Of a stretch of 64,000 nucleotides of DNA, positions 42,239 to 51,462 are shown piece after piece. Made by a program: the position numbers and the translations under genes. This DNA comes from Maritalea sp049801075. GTDB lineage: Bacteria; Pseudomonadota; Alphaproteobacteria; Rhizobiales; Devosiaceae. The notes beneath the pieces are model-generated. The model was not told the origin of the DNA, did no database searches, and saw only the letters and a list, made by a program, of their open reading frames with translations. The DNA lies in the NCBI RefSeq assembly GCF_049801075.1, contig NZ_JBNAGG010000007.1, forward strand, positions 1-64,000. The letters run 5' to 3'. The first letter of the stretch is position 1. Every line of letters starts with the position of its first letter.

Positions 42239-42315
42239 GGCGTCTCGCTTTGTTGAAACTGGGGATGGATCGCTCCACCCCCAATTGAGGCATTTAAGGA
42301 GTTGTGATGGTCTGA

Positions 42316-43278
42316 CTAGTTACCGATCACATTTGCAATGGCGCCTTCACCAAACTCTGCTTCGAGTTCTTCGTAATATGGCTTCATGGCTTCGCGGAAT
42401 GGTGTTAGGTCCGGCTCTGTGATGGTCAGGCCTTTTTCCTTAAAGCTGTCGATCAAATTGGCTTCAGCATTGAATGTGATTTCATTCGACACTTCACCGC
42501 CTGCAAGCACAGCTTCAGAAACCCATGCTTTTTCTTGGTCACTCATGCCATTCCACTTGTCCGCAGAAATCTGGATGGCGGCTGAAGCCACAAAGTGATT
42601 GGTCAGTGCGATATAGTCCTGCACTTCATAAAACTTCATCGCGTCAATTGTTGGCAATGGGTTTTCTTGGGCATCGACCTGGTTGGTTTGCAGTGCCAAA
42701 TAAACTTCTTGGAACGCCACCGGCGCAGGAGTTGCGCCCACATTTTCAGCATAGGCAATCAGGAATGGTACATTTGGTGTCCGCATCCGCAGGCCTGCCA
42801 TATCAGCGATGGAATCGATTTGCTTGTTGGCTGTGGTTTGGCGCGTGCCATAATACCAAACATCCAACAGCTTCACGCCTTGATCTTGGAACTTGGCGTC
42901 CATTTCCTGGCCCCAAGGCCCGGCGATGATCTCTTTCAAATGGTCATAATCTTTAACCACATACGGGGCGCCAATCAGCTTAAGTTCAGGAATGATGTAG
43001 CTCATGTCCGGATAGCCGGTCATCACCATGTCCAGTTCGCCAGCTTGCACCTGCGCGACCATGGCTTTGAAATCGCCAAGCGTTGCTGATGGGAACAGCT
43101 TCACGCTCATTTCCCCACCGGAAACTTCCTCCAGCTTTTCTTTAAAGGCAACTGCGCCTTGATATACGTTTGAGACTTCATTGTCTTGCATGCCAAAGGT
43201 GAGTTCAGCCGCTTGAATGCTCGTCGTTGCCATCAAAATTGCGGTTAGCCCGCTCAATGTTTTGGTGATCAATTTCAT
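42316..43278 (-). CDS. siaP: TRAP substrate-binding protein, probable sialic acid SiaP
   Basis: 320 residues from the ATG at 43278, 5 bases after GGAGGA. Signal peptide MKLITKTLSGLTAILMATTS with cleavage near IQAA-E. The ligand-carboxylate Arg is in LRMRTPNVPF near 145, followed by ATPAPVAFQEVYLALQTNQVD and AQENPL, the DctP consensus. It captures the substrate in the periplasm and hands it to SiaQM. It lies between the GntR regulator and siaQ. Confidence 0.9.
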   Translation of the reverse strand: MKLITKTLSGLTAILMATTSIQAAELTFGMQDNEVSNVYQGAVAFKEKLEEVSGGEMSVKLFPSATLGDFKAMVAQVQAGELDMVMTGYPDMSYIIPELKLIGAPYVVKDYDHLKEIIAGPWGQEMDAKFQDQGVKLLDVWYYGTRQTTANKQIDSIADMAGLRMRTPNVPFLIAYAENVGATPAPVAFQEVYLALQTNQVDAQENPLPTIDAMKFYEVQDYIALTNHFVASAAIQISADKWNGMSDQEKAWVSEAVLAGGEVSNEITFNAEANLIDSFKEKGLTITEPDLTPFREAMKPYYEELEAEFGEGAIANVIGN

Positions 43279-43323
43279 CATTTCCTCCATTAGTGATGAT
43301 TGGCAAAGACGATGCTTGCCAAT

Positions 43324-44091
43324 TTATGAGGACGGCCCCTTGGCCGCCAATTCGGTGTTGGGTTCGGTGAGTGTTGATTTGGGCATGCTCAGTCGCGCCC
43401 GATAAGATCGTGCAAGGTGCCGATCCATAATATTGGTGGCAGTCACCACATCGCCATCCAAAATTGCTTGGTAGATCGACCGATGTTCTTCATAGGCCAT
43501 CGTGTCATATTTGATAGGGTCCGCTGCAGGCACGCGCCCGGCCAACAATGCGCTCACAAACATGTCGTGCAGTTTGAGAATGATCGGGTTGCCGAGCACC
43601 GAAACAATCGCGCGGTGAAACGCAATATCTGTTTCGGCAAAATCGCTGCTGCCGATTGACTTGTAATTATTCTCTAATGCGGCTTGCAGTTTGGTGATTT
43701 GAACGTTGTCAGCTTTAAGCGCGGCTTCGCGCGCCGCCCCAGCTTCAATGAACTGACGCATCTGCTCCAAATGCGCACCGCTTTCTGCATCGCCCAAAAT
43801 TTCGCGTAGGTGCAACCCAGTAGTTTGCAAAACGGTTTGAATGGATGGTCGCGCTGCCCGGGGGCGCCGGCCAGAGCCAGTTTCAACATATCCGCGCATT
43901 TGCATTTGCGCCAGGGCTTCGCGCACGGTCGGGCGAGAAGCGGAGAAGCGATCGCATAGGTCACGCTCCGTGGGCAAGGCATCATCAAGCGCGATGTACC
44001 CCTCCCGAATTTCACTGATCAAAGCATCAGCAATCACGTCGGCGGCACGACGCGTATCTTTGTGCTGATGTTCAATATCCCGTAAAGGCAT
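43324..44091 (-). CDS. GntR-family (FadR-type) regulator of the sialic acid genes
   Basis: 255 residues. Winged helix at 15-80: ADALISEIREGYIALDDALP, then SRPTVREALAQMQMRGYVE. The C-terminal FCD domain follows (AHLEQMRQFIEAGAAREA, DIAFHRAIVSVLG, EEHRSIYQAILDGD) with the His residues that bind a metal and an acid ligand. ATG follows AGGAGGA. It is divergent from nanA and upstream of siaPQM, the position of a NanR-like regulator. A palindrome in its promoter fits autoregulation. Confidence 0.9.
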   Translation of the reverse strand: MPLRDIEHQHKDTRRAADVIADALISEIREGYIALDDALPTERDLCDRFSASRPTVREALAQMQMRGYVETGSGRRPRAARPSIQTVLQTTGLHLREILGDAESGAHLEQMRQFIEAGAAREAALKADNVQITKLQAALENNYKSIGSSDFAETDIAFHRAIVSVLGNPIILKLHDMFVSALLAGRVPAADPIKYDTMAYEEHRSIYQAILDGDVVTATNIMDRHLARSYRARLSMPKSTLTEPNTELAAKGPSS

Positions 44092-44178
44092 CTATTCCTC
44101 CTTATTTGGCAAGCTGATGCTCTGATAGATACGCCGTTGCACATCTGGCCGCAAGCTTTTGCCTTACCAATTTTTACT

Positions 44179-44208
44179 TTTGGTATTACCAAATAAAATA
44201 ATTGTCAA
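44179..44208. promoter_or_regulatory. Operator palindrome and -35 box between nanA and its regulator
   Basis: TTTGGTA-T-TACCAAA (44179-44193) is a perfect 15-bp palindrome. On the minus strand a consensus TTGACA (44203-44208) stands 10 bp upstream of it, so the palindrome overlies the spacer and likely -10 region of the regulator promoter. GGTAT half-sites recall the GGTATA repeats bound by E. coli NanR. Confidence 0.65.
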
Positions 44209-44299
44209 ACTAAAACTTGTGATTTAGATATATTTGGAATAGCAAAATGGTCGAGTGGCGCGAATTTGCGCAAATGGCCTTGATAATTTGGAGGTTAGA

Positions 44300-45202
44300 A
44301 TGAAAACCCAACTGAGCGGCATGTATGCGGCCCTCATCACAGCGATGAACGACGATCAAGCCTATTGTGCTGAGCGGCAGAAATCCGTGACAAAAGCAGT
44401 GCTCAATCAAGGTTTAGATGGTCTTTATGTTGGGGGCAGCAGTGGCGAATCTGGTCTGCTCAACGTGGACGAATTGTTAGACCAACAACAAATTGTTGCC
44501 GAAACCGCCCAAAATCAGAAGCAAAAACTTATTGCTCATGTAGGCGCGCCAAATTTGCGCGATTCTATTGCGTTGGCCAAAAATGCTGCCCGGTTGGGAT
44601 TTGATGGTCTCTCGGCTTTGCCCCCACATGCCTATCCGTTTACTGACGGTGAGATTATCGCTTATTACCGCGACCTCGCGGCAGCGACCGATCTGCCGAT
44701 GATCGTTTATGAAGTGCCGGTGCGGACCAATCGTCCGCTACCCCTGCCCGTCTTGTCGGAGATTTTGACCTTGCCCAACGTTGCAGGCATGAAGTTCACC
44801 TCAAATGATCTGTTTAAATTCAGCCAGCTCAAAGCAGCACACCCGGACAAAATTGTTTATTTCGGTTTTGATGAAATCTATCTCAGTGCAGGCGCTTTGG
44901 GCGCCGATGGCGGGATTGGGTCCACCTATAATGTGATGGGCAAACTCTATGCTGCGCTGAATGATGCCATCAAAGCGAGCGACTTGGCCAAGGCCCAGGA
45001 GCTTCAATCCATCTCCCAACAATTTGTCACTGACCTACTCGAAATCGGCGTCTTGCCTGGCATCAAAGCCATCATGCACGCCCGCGGCATCGCCGCCGGC
45101 CCCACCCGCGCCCCTTTGCAGCCACTGAGCCCGCAAATCGATCAAATCGCCAACCGCATGGCCACCGACCCACGCTACACGCCGTGGCTGATCAGTGCTT
45201 AG
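44300..45202 (+). CDS. nanA: N-acetylneuraminate lyase
   Basis: 300 residues from the ATG at 44300, 5 bases after GGAGG; a longer frame start is unsupported. TIM-barrel aldolase of the DHDPS/NAL family: LYVGGSSGESGLL near 47 (pyruvate-binding loop), MIVYEVP near 135 (Tyr) and the Schiff-base Lys in GMKFTSNDLF near 164. KFTSND is the NAL rather than the DHDPS form. It cleaves sialic acid to ManNAc and pyruvate. Divergent from the GntR regulator, and convergent with the polymerase gene of the polysaccharide locus 90 bp away. Confidence 0.93.
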   Translation: MKTQLSGMYAALITAMNDDQAYCAERQKSVTKAVLNQGLDGLYVGGSSGESGLLNVDELLDQQQIVAETAQNQKQKLIAHVGAPNLRDSIALAKNAARLGFDGLSALPPHAYPFTDGEIIAYYRDLAAATDLPMIVYEVPVRTNRPLPLPVLSEILTLPNVAGMKFTSNDLFKFSQLKAAHPDKIVYFGFDEIYLSAGALGADGGIGSTYNVMGKLYAALNDAIKASDLAKAQELQSISQQFVTDLLEIGVLPGIKAIMHARGIAAGPTRAPLQPLSPQIDQIANRMATDPRYTPWLISA

Positions 45203-45292
45203 AATGGTGGGGGCGGCCGTACAACTCGCACTGCTGCCCCAAGCAAACTCCCAGGGAGCGACACACCGGGCTATCGAGCAACAGGGTATCGA

Positions 45293-46567
45293 CTAGCGTT
45301 TGCTGCCTAAAAAGCAAACAAAAAGCCAAAAATACGTGATAAACCCATTACTAAATCCGATAGGGGTATTGACCAAACTTAACAGGATTCCAAATGTGAC
45401 GAAGGGGGTGATTAACCGCCACCTTGTATCGTCGCCTCGCCTAGCATTCCGAAAGACATATCCGCTGGCCCATCCCCAAAAGAAAGTGACCAACAATCCT
45501 CCAAAGAGGAAGTCCACATATAAAGAGCCGAAAGCTGAAGGGAAGAATCCATAGGTTCCAATTTCGATCAAGCCTTCATTGCTGTTCGGCATAAATCCAA
45601 TGTCAATTTGCCGCCAAAAAGCAGCGATTACATCGACGCCATACGAACCCAACATTGGTCCGGCTGAATATTCAGAGAAGATGATACTGGCAATCAACTC
45701 ACCCTGTGTGTAATACCAGCTAAACACGAATATTAGATATGTATTCTTTACGCCGAAGATCGATTCCATTCTGTTCGCAGCATCTTCATTAAAGGTTACA
45801 CCCCAATTTTGACCTGCTAATTTCAGCATTTCATCAGTGCCGCCAACAAATGATGCGCGCACGATAAATACATTTACAAAATATATGACGCCCACTACAA
45901 ACAAGGCAATTGCTAGTAAAATCAATCCTTTAGGTAAAAAGTCATACTTCTTCCACCCACGTTTTCTACCTGCAGCTTCCATCGCCCCTCTGGTCAAGAC
46001 AGCTAGCAAGAAGTACAGCATCGTAGAAAATATCGACGTTCTCCCCCCCAACACCATTGCCGCTAAAATCGCAGGCAATATGCCGAAAGCAACGATCAAC
46101 CAAATAGGCGTCCGCTTTGAATAAATAATACTCCAGACAAGATAAACGTAGCTTACGGGGTATGTCAGAAATCCAAACTTAAAAAACAAGGAACTTGACA
46201 ATGCCTCCCCTTGCAACACGGCCTGCGCACGACCAGACCTATTGCTGTAAGCTTCGCTTAGGTTAAAGCCGAATTCTTGGAAAAAAAACAAGTCAATAGC
46301 TAGGCAAATTGATGCAACCGCTGAAATGGTCGCAAGAAACAATCCAATCTTACTGGTCGAACTTGGAGGCCGCGAAGGTTGAATCTTTTTGGGCGCCAAT
46401 CGATGTGAAGATATGGAACCAATACAAAATGTGGCAATGAACAGCACCAAAATTAAGGCCCCATAAAGGGAGAACTTTTTGGTTAAAAATTCATATGGCA
46501 AAACGATAAATGCGAGGCCACCCAATCCCCAGACCACTATCATCAATAAAGCTGGATGAACCCGCAT
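45293..46567 (-). CDS. Oligosaccharide repeat-unit polymerase-like membrane protein (Wzy type)
   Basis: 424 residues, about ten to twelve hydrophobic segments with a larger loop near 205-290 (FVNVFIVRASFVGGTDEMLKL). The pattern and position in a surface-polysaccharide locus with a flippase and an initiating transferase suggest the Wzy polymerase, which joins lipid-linked repeat units at the periplasmic face. Family sequence identity is always low, so this is based on topology and context. ATG follows TAGGTAGGA. An 84-bp gap separates it from the next gene upstream, the largest within the locus. Confidence 0.75.
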   Translation of the reverse strand: MRVHPALLMIVVWGLGGLAFIVLPYEFLTKKFSLYGALILVLFIATFCIGSISSHRLAPKKIQPSRPPSSTSKIGLFLATISAVASICLAIDLFFFQEFGFNLSEAYSNRSGRAQAVLQGEALSSSLFFKFGFLTYPVSYVYLVWSIIYSKRTPIWLIVAFGILPAILAAMVLGGRTSIFSTMLYFLLAVLTRGAMEAAGRKRGWKKYDFLPKGLILLAIALFVVGVIYFVNVFIVRASFVGGTDEMLKLAGQNWGVTFNEDAANRMESIFGVKNTYLIFVFSWYYTQGELIASIIFSEYSAGPMLGSYGVDVIAAFWRQIDIGFMPNSNEGLIEIGTYGFFPSAFGSLYVDFLFGGLLVTFFWGWASGYVFRNARRGDDTRWRLITPFVTFGILLSLVNTPIGFSNGFITYFWLFVCFLGSKR

Positions 46568-46651
46568 ATTTCCTACCTACTTTGGTCTGTCATTAGATCG
46601 TCGCACACCACTGACAATGCCATAGCAAATAGGTGGAATCATTCGCGCTTG

Positions 46652-47215
46652 TTAGTGACTTATTCCTGACCGTTTCAACACATAAATACTTGTTAAAAGT
46701 ATAATTTTAAAATCTAACATCAGCGACATATTTTCGAGATAGTAGCGGTCTAGGTCCACTTTCCCTTCAATCGATATATGATCCCGACCGTTTATCTGCG
46801 CCCATCCAGTCAGTCCTGGTTTGAGTGTGTGCACATTGCATTCTGTACGAAGTTTAATAAGGTCGTCCTGATTGAACAGCGCGGGACGCGGGCCCACAAA
46901 GCTCATCTTACCACTTAGGATTGAATATAACTGTGGTAGTTCATCCAATGAGGTTTGACGCAAAAACTTACCAACCGGGGTAACCATGTAATCCGCATCA
47001 GCGAGTTTGTGCGTTGCAACAATTGGCGTCCCAATATACATGCTTCTAAATTTTGGCATGTAGAACAATCGGTTGTCTTTCCCTACCCGTTCCGACCAAA
47101 ACAATATTGGCCCTTCAGACGTAAACTTCACCCAAGCGGCAATGATTATTCCTGGAACAATCAAAACGACAAGGAAAATGCTGCCCAAAATTATGTCAAA
47201 TGCACGTTTAAGCAT
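46652..47215 (-). CDS. Initiating sugar-phosphate transferase (bacterial sugar transferase, PglC/WreU-like)
   Basis: 187 residues, the minimal monotopic phosphoglycosyl transferase. One re-entrant or membrane helix at 8-28 (IILGSIFLVVLIVPGIIIA), then FTSEGPILFWSERVG, MPKFRSMY, QTSLDELPQLYSILSG (catalytic Asp-Glu pair), MSFVGPRPAL and KPGLTGWAQINGRD. It moves a sugar-1-phosphate from a UDP sugar to undecaprenyl phosphate and so starts the repeat unit. It overlaps the aminotransferase gene by 8 bp. Confidence 0.95.
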   Translation of the reverse strand: MLKRAFDIILGSIFLVVLIVPGIIIAAWVKFTSEGPILFWSERVGKDNRLFYMPKFRSMYIGTPIVATHKLADADYMVTPVGKFLRQTSLDELPQLYSILSGKMSFVGPRPALFNQDDLIKLRTECNVHTLKPGLTGWAQINGRDHISIEGKVDLDRYYLENMSLMLDFKIILLTSIYVLKRSGISH

Positions 47216-48671
47216 CTAGGCACCGTCTTAAGTTCAAACACACTCTCGCAATATCCTCCTCCTTCATAGAAGTGCCGGAGGGCAGGCAAATACCCGTATT
47301 ATACAATTCTTCAGACACATTTTTGTTTCCAGCAGAATACATTTTGGATTTCTCAAACAGGGGCTGAAGATGCAGCGGCTTCCATACCGGGCGAGCCTCA
47401 ATCAATTCACCATCAAGACAAGCCAACAATTCGCGAAGTGCGACGCCAGACTTCGATGCATCAATTGTACAAACAGATAGCCACCGATTTGAAAAGCTCC
47501 AATTCGGCTCGGGCATCCAACTTATTTCCGATCGGTCTGAAAGCTCAGAAACATATAAATCGAAAAGTTCGCGACGTTTTGCAACACGCTCGTCCAAAAC
47601 ACGCAACTGACCGCGTCCCACCCCTGCAAGAATGTTGCTCATGCGGTAGTTATATCCCACGACGCGATGCTCATAATGAACTTCAGGTTCCCTTGCCTGT
47701 GTAGACAGGAACCGCGCTCTCGATATCAGGTCTTCATCGTCAGATACCAACATTCCACCACCTGATGTTGTGATGATCTTGTTGCCATTAAATGAATAGA
47801 CCCCCAGCTTTCCAAAGGTGCCGCTTTGCTGTCCTTTATACTTTGCGCCTAACGACTCGGCAGCATCCTCAATAATAGGAACTCCAAACTGATTGGCGAC
47901 GTCCAACAACGCATCAATATTTGCGCTCTGGCCGTAGAGATTGACGACTATGATCGCTTTCGGAAGCCGATCTTCGGATTTGGCTGCTAGCAGCGCGCGC
48001 TCCAATGCCCGGGGGCACATATTCCAGCTCTCAAGCTCGGAGTCGATGAAAACGGGCTCAGCACCTTGATATAAGATTGGATTTGCAGAAGCGACAAACG
48101 TCAAGCTCGAACAAAACACGACGTCGCCCCTCTCCACCCCTAGCACGACCAAGGCGAGATGGAGTGCTGCTGTTCCGGACGAGGTAGCTGCCGCCGCCTT
48201 GCAGCCTAAATAGTCACAAATTTCTTGTTCAAAACCATTTACATTTGGTCCAAGCGGGGCGATCCAATTTGTTTTGAATGCATCGTCAATATAGGTCCGC
48301 TCCAATTCTCCCATATGTGGCGCGGAGAGAAATATTCGTTTACTTAAGGTACGCCGATCATACAAATCGACAAGATGTCCATTGGCATCCACGATTGGCA
48401 GGTGATCCAACCCTTTAGCATCCATTAGTGCCAATGCATCCTTTCGGGTAGTTGTTTGATCACCGATTGTGGAATTTTGTTGTGGCAACATTGACATCTC
48501 GTCTTCCAACGAAACACCCGACAATATCAAACGCCGGAGGTCACCGTCCGTCACTGTCCGTTCTACACGCCCATCATCATCGACTAAAATTGCGATGCCT
48601 TTTCCGTGCTGATCAATCACCTCGAGTGCTTTTCGAAGAGTCATTGTGTTTGTAACACAGTATTTTTGCAT
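47208..48671 (-). CDS. CBS-domain pair fused to a DegT/DnrJ-type sugar aminotransferase
   Basis: 487 residues from the ATG at 48671, behind AAGGAA. Residues 1-110 are two CBS modules (GIAILVDDDGRVERTVTDGD, then GLDHLPIVDANGHLVDLYDR). Residues 115-487 are a class V sugar aminotransferase: SSGTAALHLAL near 164, IIEDAAESLGAKY near 266 and PLP Lys298 in SFNGNKIITTSGGG, close to LegC/PglE types that aminate UDP- or GDP-4-keto-6-deoxy-HexNAc. In the legionaminic pathway such CBS pairs are normally attached to the sugar nucleotidyltransferase, so this fusion is unusual. Confidence 0.9.
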   Translation of the reverse strand: MQKYCVTNTMTLRKALEVIDQHGKGIAILVDDDGRVERTVTDGDLRRLILSGVSLEDEMSMLPQQNSTIGDQTTTRKDALALMDAKGLDHLPIVDANGHLVDLYDRRTLSKRIFLSAPHMGELERTYIDDAFKTNWIAPLGPNVNGFEQEICDYLGCKAAAATSSGTAALHLALVVLGVERGDVVFCSSLTFVASANPILYQGAEPVFIDSELESWNMCPRALERALLAAKSEDRLPKAIIVVNLYGQSANIDALLDVANQFGVPIIEDAAESLGAKYKGQQSGTFGKLGVYSFNGNKIITTSGGGMLVSDDEDLISRARFLSTQAREPEVHYEHRVVGYNYRMSNILAGVGRGQLRVLDERVAKRRELFDLYVSELSDRSEISWMPEPNWSFSNRWLSVCTIDASKSGVALRELLACLDGELIEARPVWKPLHLQPLFEKSKMYSAGNKNVSEELYNTGICLPSGTSMKEEDIARVCLNLRRCLDA

Positions 48672-48684
48672 CAAAATTCCTTGT

Positions 48685-49293
48685 TCATGAAGCTTGTGAA
48701 GCCCCGATCCATATTGCGCGATTTGGAACGTGCTTCGTCACAACGGATCCAGCACCAACTATCACGTCTGAGCCAACTTCTATTCCTGGCAGAACGACAG
48801 CACCCGCGCCCACTAATGTCCTATCGCCGACAACAACATTGCCCCCTAGAATGGCGCCCGGTGCGATATGACTGAAGCGGCCCATTTTGCAATCATGATC
48901 AACCACGCAATTGTGATTCACTATACTGCCCGCCCCTACTTCCGCATCAGCGGATACAACAGCACCACAAGCAATGAAACTTCCCTCTTGAATACAAGCG
49001 GTGTTGTCAATCATTGCTGATGGCGAGCACACAGCAACAAAGCGTCCATTTTTTTCAAGGCATCTAAGTGCCAAGTTTTGTCTGGACGTGTTATCTCCAA
49101 TCGCTACGTGAAATCCATTATCTGCAAGATCATCGGGTATTCCAGGTCCAAGAATTTCATGTTCGCGAAAGGAACCGCCAACTCTTTCCAATTTTTCATC
49201 GACAAAGGACACTTGTTCGCTGTTTTTTCCATGCATCAAAATTGCGCCATACACTACTTTCGCATGTCCGCCCGTGCCAAATAAGTAAATCAT
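48685..49293 (-). CDS. neuD: Sugar O/N-acetyltransferase, NeuD/PglD family
   Basis: 202 residues. An N-terminal Rossmann-like part starts MIYLFGTGGHAKVVYGAI, the NeuD/PglD signature. The rest is a left-handed beta-helix of hexapeptide turns (from AMIDNTACIQEG through VVVGDRTLVGAGAVVLPG) with the catalytic His in NHNCVVDHDCKMG. Members acetylate the 4-amino sugar made by LegC/PglE-type aminotransferases or O-acetylate sialic acid. Lying between the aminotransferase and neuC, N-acetylation of the 4-amino sugar is the more likely role. Start overlaps the neuC stop (TAATG). Confidence 0.9.
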   Translation of the reverse strand: MIYLFGTGGHAKVVYGAILMHGKNSEQVSFVDEKLERVGGSFREHEILGPGIPDDLADNGFHVAIGDNTSRQNLALRCLEKNGRFVAVCSPSAMIDNTACIQEGSFIACGAVVSADAEVGAGSIVNHNCVVDHDCKMGRFSHIAPGAILGGNVVVGDRTLVGAGAVVLPGIEVGSDVIVGAGSVVTKHVPNRAIWIGASQAS

Positions 49294-50420
49294 TAATAAC
49301 TCAACATTTTAGGGTGATCCCGCACAGAATAAAACTTTGACTTTAGTAGCTGGTGTATCCTTCGGCCGGCTTCTCCATTGCCATATATGTTTTTTTCTTC
49401 AAATTTTCCTTTTTCGCCCATCGCTTCCAAAGCTGAAAATATCTCATCCTCGCTTGGCTCAACATCCATAATATTACTGTTGCGCTCTCTCAATGATTGT
49501 CGAGTCCCCACATTAATGACTGGTGTGCCAAAACTTGCTGCCTCGATTATTCCTGCACTTGAATTTCCAACCATCACTTCGACATGTTCCATGAAGCTCA
49601 AGAAGTCATGGCGCGGTATATGTTTGAGCCTAATGATGCGTTTGTCATTGGCGCCATCGAGGGCCGCGCGAATTGCGTCGCTTCCGGCATCGGCGTTTGG
49701 TTCCACCAATACAACTTGCCAATGTCCTTTGCGCAAAGCATTTAAAATTTCTATTGTTTGAGTGTCAGCATTTCGCATTTCATGCGTAACCGGGTGAAAC
49801 ACCATTAAAGCGGTACGAATTCCACTTTTTAAGCCATACTTTGACCAAAGATCAATTCGAGAGGTTGATCGATGATCATAAATTTCATCTAGCCCTGGCG
49901 CACCTGTTACAAAGACTTTTTCTGTCTCTTCTCCCATACTCAAAAGTCGCTGCGCTGCTTCTTTTGTGGAAGTAAAGTGCAAATGAGAGAGCTTTGAGAT
50001 TGCATGCCGAACGGGTTCATCTATCGTTCCTGACCGCTCTCCGCCATGAATGTGCGCGACCAGAATATCTTGATGGATGGCAGCAATAGCTGCTGCCAAC
50101 ATTTCACCACGATCTCCCAAAATTAACACAATATCTGGATTATGCCGCTCAAAGATCTTCGCAAAATTGGAAGTCATCTCTCCAATCGCTATCGCCATCG
50201 TTGCTCCAGTTGACGGTGCAAGTTCAACCGGCACCTTTGCAACAATGTCGAAGCCCTCTGCAACTATTTCGCGCAACGTTTCCCCATAGCTGGAGACGAG
50301 GTGCATTCCCGTCGCAACAACCCCTAGGTCCAATTCATCGTCTCGATGTAATCGAGAAAGTGTACCTTTAATCAATCCAAAGTCGGCGCGTGTGCCAGAA
50401 ACATAGAGTATCTTAAGCAT
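49293..50420 (-). CDS. neuC: Hydrolysing UDP-sugar 2-epimerase (NeuC/LegG)
   Basis: 375 residues. ILYVSGTRADFGLIKG at the start, LILGDRGEMLAAAIAA near 93, AHIHGGERSGTIDEPVRHAI near 120-139 and VMVGNSSAGIIEA near 285 are the NeuC/NnaA/LegG pattern. The enzyme releases UDP (or GDP) and inverts C2 to give a free ManNAc-type sugar, the substrate of NeuB. The start overlaps the neuB stop by 8 bp. Confidence 0.95.
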   Translation of the reverse strand: MLKILYVSGTRADFGLIKGTLSRLHRDDELDLGVVATGMHLVSSYGETLREIVAEGFDIVAKVPVELAPSTGATMAIAIGEMTSNFAKIFERHNPDIVLILGDRGEMLAAAIAAIHQDILVAHIHGGERSGTIDEPVRHAISKLSHLHFTSTKEAAQRLLSMGEETEKVFVTGAPGLDEIYDHRSTSRIDLWSKYGLKSGIRTALMVFHPVTHEMRNADTQTIEILNALRKGHWQVVLVEPNADAGSDAIRAALDGANDKRIIRLKHIPRHDFLSFMEHVEVMVGNSSAGIIEAASFGTPVINVGTRQSLRERNSNIMDVEPSEDEIFSALEAMGEKGKFEEKNIYGNGEAGRRIHQLLKSKFYSVRDHPKMLSY

Positions 50421-51462
50421 CCAGGATCGGCCCGCTTAGATTATCCCATTGCAAACTTTCACCCGCCGCCACTGAGCTTAGAAGTGTACGGCCCACAACT
50501 GCATCAAAATATTTTGGTTCAATTCCATCTGCGGGGCGTAGAATATCGATCATCGTCTCATCTAAAATTTCGCCGGCTTCCAAGTTTCTTTTTGCTTTAA
50601 TACTTCGGCGCGCAAGCATACGCATCTCAATTTCAGACTGCGTCGGCTGTTTCACGTCTGAACCTAGAGCGCGTTCAATATCTCTTATCTGGTCCACCAT
50701 TTGAGTAAGCTCAGGCAGTTCCAGAGAGGATTGGTGGTCTGGCCCCTCCATATTTCTATCGAGCGTAAAATGCTTTTCGATAATAGACGCTCCCAAAGCA
50801 ACCGCCCCCACACTAACAAGTGTTCCTTGCGTGTGGTCCGAATATCCGACCGGGAGGCCCGTTTGTTTGGCAATCGTCTGAAGCGCCAGCAAATTTACAT
50901 CCCCTAGCGCGGTCGGATAGTTTGATGTGCAATGCAATATTGTACAAAATTCTGCTAGTGGAGTTGTCAAACCTGAATCTTCAAGTACACCTTTGACTAC
51001 CGCTACCGCCTCATGAATTTCACCTGAGGTTGCCATTCCTGTCGACAAAATCATTGGCTTACCAAATGTTGCCAACTCTCGAAGAAATTTGTGATTTATC
51101 AGCTCACCTGAAGGCACTTTAATTCGCTTCATGCCTGCTTCGACCAGAAATTTTGCAGCATCGATATCGAAGGGGGTCGATAGGAATTCAATGCCACACT
51201 GTTTCGAATGAACGATTAGTCTTTCAAAAGTGGCGTTATCAAACTCCAATGCCTTGAGCATTTCAAATTGAGACCCCTCACCCGTGGTGTCCTGTTGATA
51301 TTGGGCTTTGGGCGCATTTTTGCCAGCAAGTTTTTCGGCCGAGAATGTTTGAAACTTAATTGCATCGGCACCAGCATTCGCCGCTCCCTCAATCAACATC
51401 TTGGCAAGCCGTTCACTTCCGTTGTGATTAACTCCAGCTTCCGCAATTATATAAGTGCGCAT
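50413..51462 (-). CDS. neuB: Nonulosonic acid synthase (NeuB/LegI)
   Basis: 349 residues from the ATG at 51462, behind AAAGGAG; an upstream in-frame start lies in the previous gene. TIM barrel: TYIIAEAGVNHNGS, then DAIKFQTFSAEKL, LSTGMAT near 155, GYSDHT near 205 and EKHFTLDR near 228. A C-terminal antifreeze-like SAF domain runs from about 285. It condenses phosphoenolpyruvate with a 6-carbon amino sugar to give a nine-carbon sialic, legionaminic or related acid. A 1-bp overlap (TGATG) couples it to the reductase gene. Confidence 0.95.
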   Translation of the reverse strand: MRTYIIAEAGVNHNGSERLAKMLIEGAANAGADAIKFQTFSAEKLAGKNAPKAQYQQDTTGEGSQFEMLKALEFDNATFERLIVHSKQCGIEFLSTPFDIDAAKFLVEAGMKRIKVPSGELINHKFLRELATFGKPMILSTGMATSGEIHEAVAVVKGVLEDSGLTTPLAEFCTILHCTSNYPTALGDVNLLALQTIAKQTGLPVGYSDHTQGTLVSVGAVALGASIIEKHFTLDRNMEGPDHQSSLELPELTQMVDQIRDIERALGSDVKQPTQSEIEMRMLARRSIKAKRNLEAGEILDETMIDILRPADGIEPKYFDAVVGRTLLSSVAAGESLQWDNLSGPILDA

